Shown here piece by piece: positions 1 through 7,679 of a stretch of DNA of 64,000 nt. Below the pieces are notes generated by a model. The model did not search any database. It saw nothing but the letters and a program-made list of their open reading frames with translations, and had not been told where the DNA came from. The DNA comes from Natronococcus sp. A-GB7. Its GTDB lineage: Archaea > Halobacteriota > Halobacteria > Halobacteriales > Natrialbaceae. The DNA lies in assembly GCF_029688865.1 (NCBI RefSeq), contig NZ_JARUKV010000002.1, positions 186,001 to 250,000 of the forward strand, read 5' to 3'. A program made the translations under genes and the position numbers. How positions within the stretch are numbered: the stretch's first letter is position 1; the number at the start of each line of letters is the position of its first letter.

Positions 1-366
1 CGCCTGGACGCCGACCTCCTGGTCGCTGACGCCGGTGAAGACGACGATCGGCGCCTCGTCGGCGACGTCGCTGACCGTCTCGAGGGTGTCGAGGCCGCGA
101 CTGTCCGGAAGGTTCAGATCGAGGAGGACGAGATCCGGCGGCGACGACGATAGCGTCTCGAGACCCTCCTCGAGGTGGTCCTCGTGGATCACCGTCGGCG
201 CCTGGTTCGTCGACTCCTCGGGGTTGACCCGCTGGGTGAGTTCGGTCGCGTCCCGGAGCATCTCCTGGATCAGCCGCGCGTCGCCGGGATTGTCCTCGAT
301 CAACAGCAATTCGAGCGTGCCGCCGACCTCGGTGTCGTCGCCCGCTCCGGAGACGGCGTCGTTCAT
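1..366 (-). CDS. response regulator receiver domain protein (3' part cut by window edge)
   Basis: The frame is open from the ATG at 366 to the window edge, giving the first 122 residues. They form a CheY-like receiver domain: acidic pair in IEDNPGD (residues 23-29), phosphoacceptor Asp at about residue 83 in LLDLNLPD, and the conserved Thr in VVFTG. The start codon overlaps the stop of the upstream regulator by 4 bases (ATGA), so the two are translationally coupled. In haloarchaea such a receiver is often the N-terminus of a larger PAS/histidine kinase; the missing part decides whether this is a stand-alone regulator or a hybrid kinase. Confidence 0.85.
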   Translation of the reverse strand, partial: MNDAVSGAGDDTEVGGTLELLLIEDNPGDARLIQEMLRDATELTQRVNPEESTNQAPTVIHEDHLEEGLETLSSSPPDLVLLDLNLPDSRGLDTLETVSDVADEAPIVVFTGVSDQEVGVQA

Positions 367-827
367 TGAACGTCCTCCTCGGGTGGCAGCCGGACCACGG
401 AGAACCAGAACTTCTCGAACGCGCGGACGGTCTCGATGAACTCGTCGGGGTCGACCGGTTTCGTCAGGTAGGCGTTCGCGTGGAGCTCGTACGATCTGGC
501 GATGTCCTCCTCGGCTCGCGAACTCGTCAGGACGATCACCGGGATCGACTGGAGCTCCGGATCGTCTTTGAGGTCTGCGAGCACCTCCTCGCCGTCCTTG
601 CGAGGGAGATTGAGGTCGAGTAATACGAGATCGGGCCGCGGCGCGTCCTCGTACTCGTTTCGCTGGTGGAGAAAATCCAACGCGTCGCTGCCGTCCGAGA
701 CGGTGTGCAGGTCGTTGTCGATCCGACCCTGCTTGAACGCCTCTCGAGTTAGACGGACGTCACCCGGATTGTCCTCGACCAGGAGCAGCTGTGCGGGTTC
801 GGGGGTGTGCTGTCCTGATTCGCTCAT
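363..827 (-). CDS. single-domain response regulator (REC)
   Basis: This 154-residue protein is one receiver domain with no output domain. The acidic pocket is E18-D19 (LLVEDNPGD), the phosphoacceptor is D71 in [11 protein letters not shown], the switch Thr/Ser is in VLTSS near residue 101, and the conserved Lys is K123 in LTKP. Receiver domains accept phosphate from a histidine kinase; lacking a DNA-binding domain, this one probably acts in a phosphorelay or through protein contacts, like Rcp1-type regulators. Its stop overlaps the start of the next receiver gene (ATGA), indicating an operon of two regulators. The kinase partner is not in view and may lie beyond the left edge. Confidence 0.93.
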   Translation of the reverse strand: MSESGQHTPEPAQLLLVEDNPGDVRLTREAFKQGRIDNDLHTVSDGSDALDFLHQRNEYEDAPRPDLVLLDLNLPRKDGEEVLADLKDDPELQSIPVIVLTSSRAEEDIARSYELHANAYLTKPVDPDEFIETVRAFEKFWFSVVRLPPEEDVQ

Positions 828-1009
828 TGGTGTTTAGTTAGTACTCGACGGTCGTTTCTGCTTCGGTTTCGTAGGTGGAGGGGAAGCACCGACGCGGTCC
901 TCGAGTCGCGTTCCGCGTCCGAACTCACGGAATCCGTCTCGAACCCGCAGCGAGCGCAACTGTTCGGAAGCAAGGTTACCTTCTGTTGTCGACGAAGACG
1001 GATATACGT

Positions 1010-1033
1010 GCGGTCTTCGCATGCGAAGACCGC
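1010..1033. repeat. perfect 24-bp palindrome
   Basis: The left half GCGGTCTTCGCA is followed immediately by its exact reverse complement, with no spacer. It lies about 180 bases upstream of the response regulator that starts at 827. A perfect palindrome of this size could be a dimeric regulator site, a cruciform or a recombination site. No function is known to me. Confidence 0.8.
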
Positions 1034-1062
1034 GTTCCGAACACGGCGGACGTATCCTCGAC

Positions 1063-1081
1063 CCCACCCATTCTGGGTGGG
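1063..1081. repeat. 8-bp stem, 3-base loop hairpin
   Basis: CCCACCCA, loop TTC, then TGGGTGGG form a compact GC-rich hairpin 30 bases from the 24-bp palindrome. It resembles subterminal hairpins of IS200/IS605-type elements in haloarchaea, but no tnpA or tnpB frame accompanies it. Confidence 0.6.
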
Positions 1082-1391
1082 AGAACCGCTCGGCTGGACT
1101 CGCATTCGCTTTGCGGGTGGTTCCGTATCGTGGCATGAGCTGTATCAGTTAAAAGCGGTCCGTGATGCCGACGAACGCGAGTCTCCGCGACGCCGCTCGA
1201 CTCGGGTGCGGCGGATGAGCCGAGCGGGCCGTGGCTCGAGGGAGTCCGAATCGTCGCGGTTCAGTTATCGGTGGTGACGGCTCTGCTCCCTCGAGACGGG
1301 GTCGCGCGGTTCGTTGCGTGAAAGCAGCGCGAAACCCACGATCGAAGTCGCGGGAGCAGACGGGAACGCGTGACTTCCATCTGTGACGAGA

Positions 1392-1411
1392 CCCACGGCT
1401 TCGGTCGTGGG
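1392..1411. repeat. UUCG-capped hairpin, IS200/IS605-end-like
   Basis: CCCACGGC, loop TTCG, then GTCGTGGG give an 8-bp stem (one G-T pair) with a stable UUCG tetraloop. Hairpins of the CCCACGGCTTC...GTGGG type are common at the ends of haloarchaeal TnpB elements (family knowledge from memory). No TnpB reading frame is intact nearby, so this could be a solo end or an unrelated structure. Confidence 0.45.
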
Positions 1412-1853
1412 AGATCGTTCTCGGGGATGCGGTTCCGTTCGCAGTCCGTCGGTCCACCCAGTGTCGTCGCCGACGGGGCAGCCGGGCGAGTGCGGTGTGG
1501 CTCGACGAACGACGCTGGCGACTGTCGGTGGAGGAGTCCGACGTCGTGGACGCGTTCCGAATCGCTGGGGCCGGTTCTCCCTCCGGCGCGTGCGAGCGGC
1601 CTCGAAGTCTGCGTGCTCGCACCGGTCCCCACGATGGGACGACACGGTTCCGCAGGGATGGAAGACTCTACAATAAACTAAATATCGCGATAGAGAATCG
1701 GTTGCGGCGGTGCAATCCGAAGCGTTCCGCGTCCACTTGCTCCCTGCTACCAGCGATTGGGATCGCGCTTCGACTGCCGCCCTCCGAAACCAGGTATCGA
1801 CCACACGCCGGACTCAGTCGCGATCCCAGCAGTCCGCTCCGGAGTGTGGACCA

Positions 1854-2232
1854 TCAGTCTCGTCGAACCAGCGACTCCGTACAGCTCGGGACGAGCTCTC
1901 TCCCAACCCAGTACTCACCATCGGACTGCTCGACGAAATACGCGCTGAGGTGAGGTTCGGAGCCCGCGTCGGCGTCGTAGAACGGTAGCTGTGACAGCGT
2001 CGTACCGGGTGCGTCGTACTCGTCCTCGCTGCCCTCGAGCGGGTCCCGATATCGCCGACCGCCTCTCGGACGAGTTCGTGTTCGAGCGCGGACTCGCGTT
2101 CGTCGACCACTGCTGTGTCGTCGAGAATCCGCTCGAGTCCCTGTACTGTGCGTAGAGGGTGCTTCCCTCGTATCCCTCCCGGCTGATGCAGCCGACCATC
2201 GACACAGCGCCGACACCGGCGATCGAAGCCAC
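1854..2232 (-). pseudogene. frameshifted small lipoprotein gene
   Basis: Three frames on the minus strand each give protein-like sequence in turn. The first (from ATG 2232) has a short hydrophobic leader and a lipobox-like SMVGC, with the candidate lipidated Cys at about residue 15. Near 2150 the coherent reading moves to a second frame (VQGLERILDDTAVVDERESA, then LEHELVREAVGDI). Near 2045 it moves to a third (DPLEGSEDEYDAPG and on to a Tyr/Trp-containing C-terminus, stop at 1854). Reading across both shifts yields about 125 residues of plausible exported protein. Two frameshifts argue for a dead gene, though sequencing errors could give the same picture. I do not recognise the family. Confidence 0.55.
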
Positions 2233-2430
2233 CGGCTGCCTTCCGTCCGAATTACACGTCGGGTTTGATACGTGATGTGTTTGCCTCGTTCTGGTCTCGA
2301 GCCGAGACGGCTCCCGGTTTCACGGTTCTCGCGTTCGGAGCCGTACCCCGTGGCTCCCTCGCCCCGTCCGAACGGTGCCACCGTGTGGCTGGCTAGTGGT
2401 TTCATACCGGTCCCGTTCGTACGGCCACCC

Positions 2431-2817
2431 ATGGACGAGATCTCACTCGGCGTACCGGAACCGCTACTCGAGCGACTGCCCGAGGACGACACCGCCGCCG
2501 CAACCGACATGCAGGAGGCGGTCGGCGGCTGGGAGCGACAGCTCAACCGCGTGATCGAGGAGTCCGAGGACGAACGCGAGGCCGCCGGTCGGATCCTCGA
2601 GGCGGTCGAGCGCTTCGAGGACCGGTATCAGACCTACGACGAACTGGTCCCGGAGCTGCGGGCGTGGGGCCAGTCACCGATCTACGCGATCGCGTGGCGG
2701 ACGCTGTACGCCGACGTCGTCGCCCAGCTGTACGAACACGACGACCTCGGCGAACACTTAGAGCGAGAGCGAAACGCCCGGCTGGTCGAGGACGGAATCC
2801 GGCTGCAGGACCTCTAA
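2431..2817 (+). CDS. conserved hypothetical protein, acidic
   Basis: This gene encodes 128 residues starting MDEISLGVPEPLLERL. The start was chosen at ATG 2431 because the frame upstream reads as noncoding DNA and a TATA-like TTTCATAC lies about 30 bases before it. The protein is soluble, predicted largely helical and rich in Glu/Asp, with no Cys cluster, signal or membrane segment. I do not recognise a domain. It is followed by another short hypothetical gene in the same direction. Confidence 0.75.
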   Translation: MDEISLGVPEPLLERLPEDDTAAATDMQEAVGGWERQLNRVIEESEDEREAAGRILEAVERFEDRYQTYDELVPELRAWGQSPIYAIAWRTLYADVVAQLYEHDDLGEHLERERNARLVEDGIRLQDL

Positions 2818-2911
2818 TCGGACCGTCGAAGCGTCCGATCGCGTGCGCATCCGTGTGCAGAGTCCGCGGGGACCCGCAAGGGCTTTGCTCCCGTACTCGA
2901 TACCTGAGAGC

Positions 2912-3385
2912 GTGGCCTCGACCGACGACCCCCGCGAACCGCTCGATCTGACGACCCGCGTCCGCCGCCGCGTCCTCCCCACGCTTCACCGCGTCAAGGA
3001 GCCCCTGGGCGGGTTCGCGACCTGCGTCCAACACCCCGACGAGTACGTCGGCACCGTCGACCGAAGCCTCTCGTCGTTCCGATCGGACCTCGAGACGATG
3101 TCGTTCGCCCCCGAACCCGTCGCCTCGCTGAAGGTCCACCGCGACGGCCGGCTCTCGGCCGGCAGCTGGGTACGGCGACCGTCGCCGCTCTCGAGCCGGC
3201 AGCTCCACGTCGCCCTCTTCAGGAACGGCGTCGAGGAGATCGAGGTGTTCGCCCACCGCGAGTACTCCTGGCTTCGCCATCCCTACAGACACTACACCGC
3301 CGAGGGGTGGGACACTGACGGCGGCGTGCGACGAATGCGAGCGCTGCTGTCGGACCACGGCGTAACGTTCTCGGTCGAACGATAG
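2912..3385 (+). CDS. conserved hypothetical protein
   Basis: It encodes 157 residues if started at GTG 2912 (VASTDDPREPLDL); a longer in-frame ATG at 2843 would add 23 residues that read like leader DNA. The protein is soluble with a basic N-terminal third (RVRRRVLPTLHRVKEP) and a mixed C-terminus (WLRHPYRHYTAEGWD). No known motif is visible. The ATG of the glycosyltransferase follows 43 bases after the stop, so the two may be co-transcribed. Confidence 0.7.
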   Translation: MASTDDPREPLDLTTRVRRRVLPTLHRVKEPLGGFATCVQHPDEYVGTVDRSLSSFRSDLETMSFAPEPVASLKVHRDGRLSAGSWVRRPSPLSSRQLHVALFRNGVEEIEVFAHREYSWLRHPYRHYTAEGWDTDGGVRRMRALLSDHGVTFSVER

Positions 3386-3428
3386 TCCGGCAGAACGGCT
3401 ATACCGACGGCCGAGAGAGTACGGATCG

Positions 3429-4532
3429 ATGGTCGAGACGGTCGCGGCGTTTACGGATCTCTACCTGCCGACGGTAAACGGCGTCACGTACACGGTCTCG
3501 CTCTGGCGCGAACGGTGGAACCGCCGCCGGACGTCGATGGACGTCGTGTTTCCCGAGACGGACGGCTACGAACCCGGCGACGGCGAGTACGCGGTTCCGA
3601 GCGTCGAGGCGCCGCTGTACCCCCGGTATCGGCTCGGGTGGCCGACGCCACCCGACGACCTCGACGTCCCGGATGTCGTCCACGTCCACACCCCCTTCAC
3701 ACTCGGCGTCGCGGGCGTTCGCTTCGCTCGAGCGAACGACGTCCCGCTCGTCGCCTCGTATCACACGATCCTCGAGGGGCGCGTGCCGGATCTGGTCTCG
3801 AATTCGCTGGTCGAGCCGGGACGGCGGCTCTGTCGGGCCTACGAGCGAGCCTTCTTCGCCCGGGTGGATCACGTCGTCGTGCCGACGTCGTTCGCCCGGC
3901 GACACCTCCGGGAGTCGGTCGGCGCGGACGTCGAGGCGACCGTCGTCTCGAACGGGATCGACACCGACCGCTTCCGGCCGACCGATCCCGAACCCCTCCG
4001 CGAGCGCTACGGGCTTCCCGACGGACCGCTGCTCGGATACACGGGGCGTCACGGCCCCGAGAAGAACCTCGAGGAGGCGATCGACGCCGTCGCGGGAACC
4101 GACTGCACTCTCGCTCTGGCCGGAGACGGCCCCGCTCGCGACGCCCTCGAGCGTCGGGCGGCCGAAACCGGAGCCGATGTCCGCTTTCTCGGCTTCCTCG
4201 ATCGCGAGGAGCTGCCGGCGTTTTACTCCGCGCTCGACGCGTTCGTCTTCCCGAGCCCGGTCGAAACCCAGGGGCTGGTCGCGCTCGAGGCGACCGCCTG
4301 CGGAACCCCGGTCGTCGCGGCCGACGCGGGCGCGCTGGTCGACGGCGTCATCGAGGGCGAGACGGGTTATCGCTACGAGCCGGGCGACCTCGAGGCGTTC
4401 CGGTGGGCGATCCGTCGCACCCTCGCCGAGAACGACCGGCTGCCGGATCTCTGTCGGCGCCGCCGAGCGATGCTTTCGGTCGAACACTCCCTCGAGCAGC
4501 TGGCGCGGGTGTACGACGGGCTTCGGGAGTGA
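3429..4532 (+). CDS. GT4-family glycosyltransferase
   Basis: This 367-residue protein has the GT-B fold of glycosyltransferase family 4: an N-terminal acceptor domain beginning FTDLYLPTVNGVTYTV, which is typical of family members acting on lipids or phosphatidylinositol, and a C-terminal nucleotide-sugar domain. The domain contains LLGYTGRHGPEKNLEEAIDA and the E-x7-E motif in ETQGLVALEA, followed by CGTPVVAADAGAL. It has no membrane segment, so it probably works at the inner face of the membrane or in the cytosol. Substrate is not predictable from sequence; glycolipid synthesis is the most likely role. Confidence 0.9.
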   Translation: MVETVAAFTDLYLPTVNGVTYTVSLWRERWNRRRTSMDVVFPETDGYEPGDGEYAVPSVEAPLYPRYRLGWPTPPDDLDVPDVVHVHTPFTLGVAGVRFARANDVPLVASYHTILEGRVPDLVSNSLVEPGRRLCRAYERAFFARVDHVVVPTSFARRHLRESVGADVEATVVSNGIDTDRFRPTDPEPLRERYGLPDGPLLGYTGRHGPEKNLEEAIDAVAGTDCTLALAGDGPARDALERRAAETGADVRFLGFLDREELPAFYSALDAFVFPSPVETQGLVALEATACGTPVVAADAGALVDGVIEGETGYRYEPGDLEAFRWAIRRTLAENDRLPDLCRRRRAMLSVEHSLEQLARVYDGLRE

Positions 4533-4585
4533 TGGTATGCGAACGCACCCCAAGCGTTCAAATCCCGTGACTTCCTACGACGGGT

Positions 4586-4933
4586 ATGGAGTTTGCCGTC
4601 TCGCGCGAAGGTACGACGCTCGTTACGTTACACGGAGGAAGCAACACGACGGCCCGCAAGGACGCGGCCGCGGAGCTCGAGGAAACGTTCGAGTCGCTCG
4701 CGGCCGAGGGAACGGTCGCCGACTGGGCGATACCCGACGCCGAGGTCCACGAACCCCCGTCGGCGCCGTTCGATCCGTACACGATCGCGGTCGAGTTCGA
4801 CGTCGTCGTCACCGTCGAGGCCGACGATGCCGAGGAAGCGGGCGAGCGCGGCGCCGAGGCGATCGACGCGGCGCTGGCCGAGGCGGGCGTCGACTCGATC
4901 ACGTACCGATCCTCGCCGACGGCGTCGGCCTGA
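4586..4933 (+). CDS. conserved hypothetical protein
   Basis: The protein has 115 residues and starts MEFAVSREGTTLVTLHGGSN. It is acidic and soluble, with a central beta-rich stretch (IAVEFDVVVTVEADDAEEAGE) that reads like a small alpha/beta domain. There is no motif I can assign. It sits between the glycosyltransferase and the MoaD-like gene, all in one direction, but gaps of 53 and 116 bases do not prove an operon. Confidence 0.75.
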   Translation: MEFAVSREGTTLVTLHGGSNTTARKDAAAELEETFESLAAEGTVADWAIPDAEVHEPPSAPFDPYTIAVEFDVVVTVEADDAEEAGERGAEAIDAALAEAGVDSITYRSSPTASA

Positions 4934-5049
4934 GACGAACTGTACCGGTTTCGCGGCGCGATCGCAGTCCGCTCGCAGTTGCGCCGGAACTGACGTACGG
5001 CGGTCCCACCGAGAGCCGGACTTATGGTCTCGGCCTCCGACCACCCGGT

Positions 5050-5328
5050 ATGGAACTCGACCTGCGATTCTTCGCCACCTTTCGCGAGGCGGTCGGACAG
5101 AAGGAGCTGACGTCCTCGTTCGAGGAGGGCACGACAGTCGGCAACGTCCTGGGCGTGCTCGAGGGCGAGTACGACGACCTCGAGGGGGAGCTGCTCGAGG
5201 ACGGCGAGATCCGTCCCCAGCTGAGCGTGCTGAAAAACGGCCGCGACGTGGTCCACATGGAGGGGCCCGACACCGCCCTCGAGGAGGGAGATACGCTGTC
5301 GGTGTTCCCCCCGGTCGCGGGCGGATAG
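5050..5328 (+). CDS. MoaD/SAMP-like ubiquitin-fold protein
   Basis: This 92-residue beta-grasp protein starts MELDLRFFATFREAVGQKEL and ends in PPVAGG. The C-terminal Gly-Gly after a hydrophobic patch (LSVFPPV) is the hallmark of MoaD, the sulfur carrier of molybdopterin synthase, and of the haloarchaeal small archaeal modifier proteins (SAMPs). The E1-like enzyme UbaA adenylates this tail. From sequence alone a MoaD role and a SAMP role cannot be separated. Start ATG 5050 aligns with the family's usual N-terminus. Confidence 0.85.
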   Translation: MELDLRFFATFREAVGQKELTSSFEEGTTVGNVLGVLEGEYDDLEGELLEDGEIRPQLSVLKNGRDVVHMEGPDTALEEGDTLSVFPPVAGG

Positions 5329-5394
5329 TCGGCGCGACGGCCGAGACCGGTTTCGAGAGGGACTTATACGTCGTTCCCGGAGTCTCGGGTGGTG

Positions 5395-6165
5395 ATGGAG
5401 AACGAGACGGAGACGAACGCGAGCGACGGCGACGCCACCGGAGACGCGACGGGAGTCTCCGGTTCGACCGACGGCGCAGAGCCGGTAACGTTCAGCTGGC
5501 GGGGGATCCGCGCGGGACTGGTCACCTGCGTCCCGGTCGCGTTCGGCGTCGCCGGCTACGGCGTTGCGTTCGGCGTCCTCGCGAATCAGGTCGGGCTGAG
5601 CGTCGCGGAGGCGGCGCTGATGAGCGCGCTGGTCGTCGCCGGCGCCTCCCAGATCGTCGCCGTCGAGCTCTGGGCCGATCCGATCCCGATCGCCGCCATC
5701 GTCGTCACGACGTTCGCGATCAACCTGCGATACTCGCTGATGGGCGCGGCGCTCCAGCCCTGGTTCAAACGACTGTCGGCCTCGAAGGCCTACGGCAGCC
5801 TGTTTTTCATGGCCGACGAGAACTGGGCACTGACGATGCGGGACTTCCGGGCGGGCAACAGACGCGGCGCCTTCCTGCTGGGCAGCGGGATCGCGATCTG
5901 GACGTTCTGGGTCGCGTCGACGGTCGTCGGCGCGCTCGCGGGCGAGACGATCGGCGATCCCGCGCAGTACGGGGTCGACTTCGTCCTCGCGGCGGTGTTT
6001 CTCGCGCTGGCGGCCGAGCTCTGGGAGGGGCGGTCGTCGCTCGCGCCGTGGATGGCGTCGCTCGGAACCGCGGTGATCGCCGCCGAGGCGCTTCCCGGTC
6101 GGTGGTACATCCTGCTGGGCGGGCTCGCCGCGGCGGTCGTCGAGGTGATCCGCCATGATCGGTGA
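5395..6165 (+). CDS. azlC: AzlC-family branched-chain amino acid exporter subunit
   Basis: This integral membrane protein (256 residues from ATG 5395; two in-frame GTG codons precede it) has an acidic N-terminal tail of about 35 residues and then the AzlC core: GLVTCVPVAFGVAGYGVAFG, SQIVAVELW, and NLRYSLMGAALQPW, which is a family signature. AzlC pairs with the small subunit AzlD; together they resemble LIV-E exporters of branched-chain amino acids (azaleucine resistance in Bacillus). The azlD gene overlaps its 3' end by 11 bases. Confidence 0.9.
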   Translation: MENETETNASDGDATGDATGVSGSTDGAEPVTFSWRGIRAGLVTCVPVAFGVAGYGVAFGVLANQVGLSVAEAALMSALVVAGASQIVAVELWADPIPIAAIVVTTFAINLRYSLMGAALQPWFKRLSASKAYGSLFFMADENWALTMRDFRAGNRRGAFLLGSGIAIWTFWVASTVVGALAGETIGDPAQYGVDFVLAAVFLALAAELWEGRSSLAPWMASLGTAVIAAEALPGRWYILLGGLAAAVVEVIRHDR

Positions 6166-6475
6166 CGGCGCGCTCTCGCTCGAGCCGATCGTCGTCGCCG
6201 TCGTCCTCGCGATGGCCGTCGTCACCTACGCCACCAAGACCGGCGGGCTCTGGCTGCTCAACCGGATCGAGGCGAGCGAGCGCCTCGAGGCGGCCCTCTC
6301 GGTGTTACCGGGGGCGATCGTGATCGCCGTCCTCGGTCCCGAACTGGCGGCGGGCGGCCCGGCCGAGTGGGGCGCCGGCGTCCTCGTCGTCGCCGTAATG
6401 TGGCGCACCGAGAGCATCCTGCTGGCACTGTGTACCGGCGTCGTCTCGGTCGTCCTGCTCAGAGGGCTGCTCTGA
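6155..6475 (+). CDS. azlD: AzlD-family small membrane subunit
   Basis: This protein has 106 residues with about four membrane segments and the typical AzlD features ATKTGGLWLLNRI near the first loop and SVLPGAIVIAVLGPEL in the middle. AzlD is the obligate partner of AzlC in amino acid export. It starts inside the end of azlC (11-base overlap in another frame), which indicates coupled translation of the two subunits. Confidence 0.9.
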   Translation: MIGDGALSLEPIVVAVVLAMAVVTYATKTGGLWLLNRIEASERLEAALSVLPGAIVIAVLGPELAAGGPAEWGAGVLVVAVMWRTESILLALCTGVVSVVLLRGLL

Positions 6476-6594
6476 GGCGGGCTGCTGTGGCGGTTTCCCG
6501 GAACGACGGCAGGGTGACTCGCAGTCTTCGGAGCTAACGCACGGAAGTCCGAACGAGCGACGAGGTTTATTTTCCCGGCGATCTAACGAAGGGT

Positions 6595-6861
6595 ATGGCA
6601 GAACGAACGCGGGTCGAGCGCTCCTTTCGTGGCATCTCCGAACGACTCGCGAGACGGTACCTGACGAACCTCGGCGGGGAGCGAGTCGACGACGAGACCG
6701 TCGCTGGGGAGGACTGGACGGCGTCGCTCTCCTCGGAGACGGTCGGCATCGGCCCGTCGCTGACGCTGACGGAGGTGACGGTCGTTTTCGAGGGTGATCC
6801 CGACGCGCTCGACGGGCTGATCGAGGACTTCGCACAGAAGGCGATGCGCGCGGGTGGCTGA
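6595..6861 (+). CDS. small conserved haloarchaeal protein, possibly MoaD-related C-terminal domain family
   Basis: This 88-residue protein contains ERSFRGISERLARRYLTNL, then a beta-rich region (GPSLTLTEVTVVFEGD) and IEDFAQKAMRAGG at the end. I recall similar short proteins annotated as MoaD-related (DUF1952-like), but this is from memory and unchecked. No metal or nucleotide motif is visible. Its TGA shares its A with the ATG of the next gene (TGATG), so the pair is a translational unit. A TATA-like TTTATTTT lies about 27 bases upstream, suggesting a leaderless transcript. Confidence 0.7.
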   Translation: MAERTRVERSFRGISERLARRYLTNLGGERVDDETVAGEDWTASLSSETVGIGPSLTLTEVTVVFEGDPDALDGLIEDFAQKAMRAGG

Positions 6862-7223
6862 TGGCGGGGGAGCCGATCGAGGGACAGATCCTGCTGCTCA
6901 CCGCCGCGAAGGCGAGCGTCACGCCGACGCAGCTGCCCGATCTGGTGGACCTGGCCCAGAAGCGGCTGGCGGCCGACCGCGAGCGCTACCGCCGCGAGTA
7001 CGAACGCCTCTACGAGGGCGACGGGTTCGAGGCCTTTGCCGTCGAGACGGGCCACTGGGCGGAGCTGGGGGCGGAGCTGGGGATGAGCGATCGCGAGCGA
7101 TCGGCCGTCGAGCGCGCCCACGAGGAGCAGCTGCTGCGGATCGGTCGACGCACCGATCGCGAGGACGAGCTCGAGACCGCCCTCGAGATCCGCGAACCGG
7201 TGTTGATCGGGACTGACGAGTAG
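6861..7223 (+). CDS. conserved hypothetical protein
   Basis: The protein has 120 residues, is charged, mostly helical and starts MAGEPIEGQILLLTAAKASV. No Cys, His cluster or membrane segment is present. It is coupled to the preceding gene by a one-base overlap and followed directly by a long imperfect hairpin that may end the transcript. I do not recognise the family; the pairing suggests that the two products work together. Confidence 0.7.
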   Translation: MAGEPIEGQILLLTAAKASVTPTQLPDLVDLAQKRLAADRERYRREYERLYEGDGFEAFAVETGHWAELGAELGMSDRERSAVERAHEEQLLRIGRRTDREDELETALEIREPVLIGTDE

Positions 7224-7278
7224 GTTCGGTCTTCGAAGGCCGATCCTCCTCGAGATCGGTATGCGAAGGCTACCGAAC
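7224..7278. terminator. long nested hairpin after the two-gene unit
   Basis: Outer arms GTTCGGT and ACCGAAC enclose CTTCG/CGAAG and CCGATC/GATCGG, a nested imperfect stem over 55 bases starting immediately after the stop codon at 7223. There is no clear T-run, so termination is only one possibility; 3'-end stabilisation or processing also fits. It lies between convergent genes. Confidence 0.4.
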
Positions 7279-7400
7279 AGAACTCGTCGATCGGCAGCTG
7301 CGAAAGAGCGGCGGCAGTCGGCGATCTGGATCCGCGGTGGCCACGGACGTCCCGACCCGTCGTGCCGACGGGACCCTCATCGAGCCGACGACGCGGCCGA

Positions 7401-7595
7401 CTACAGCAGGAGCGCGATCACCGCGAGGACGATGAAGATCAGAACGAAGATTCGCGCGATCTCCATCGAGACGCCCGCGACGCCACCGGCGCCGACTGCG
7501 GCGGCGACGAGTGCGAGGACCATGAAGATGACTGCCCAGTAGAGGAAGTCGACGCCGCCGATCTGGAGCGGGACCGCCGTTGTGAGTTCGTACAT
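7401..7595 (-). CDS. DUF1328-type small membrane protein
   Basis: This 64-residue protein starts at ATG 7595 (MYELTTAVPLQIGG); the in-frame GTG five codons earlier is less likely. It has two hydrophobic segments, FLYWAVIFMVLALVAAAVG and IARIFVLIFIVLAVIALLL, separated by GGVAGVSMEI. That matches the DUF1328 pattern of two-helix membrane proteins of unknown function. It is a single-gene unit convergent with the pair ending at 7223. Confidence 0.85.
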   Translation of the reverse strand: MYELTTAVPLQIGGVDFLYWAVIFMVLALVAAAVGAGGVAGVSMEIARIFVLIFIVLAVIALLL

Positions 7596-7679
7596 ACTGA
7601 TAGATCCCACGCCAGCCAGTATAAACGTCGGTGTCCGTCCACGGCCCTTCGGTTCGGTAGGAGGGGAGTATCGGCGGTC

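Larger units (their letters stand above)
828..1853. other. gene-poor stretch without a recognisable coding region
   Basis: No frame over about 1 kb gives a protein-like translation; the open frames are Arg/Ser/Pro-rich, as expected from high-GC noncoding DNA. The stretch holds a perfect 24-bp palindrome and two strong hairpins (listed separately) and an AT-richer patch near 1670-1690. I found no transposase remnant that I could defend by sequence. It may be decayed mobile-element DNA, since a frameshifted gene follows directly. Confidence 0.5.

Noticed and set aside
1149-1804. Minus-strand open frames as a TnpB relic
   Set aside because: No RuvC-like or zinc-finger residues are visible, so I could not support a transposase; only the hairpins are reported.
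4540-4580. GTTCAAATCCC-like T-arm suggesting a tRNA
   Set aside because: No acceptor stem or anticodon arm can be built around it; it is the leader of the next gene.
3515-5328. Open frames of 351 and 551 codons overlapping the glycosyltransferase
   Set aside because: They are out-of-frame readings of high-GC coding DNA, rich in Arg and Ser with no protein motif; the GT4 frame is clearly the coding one.
4558-6225. 555-codon minus-strand frame antisense to moaD-like and azlC
   Set aside because: Arg/Asp-rich shadow frame; the plus-strand genes there are well-conserved families.
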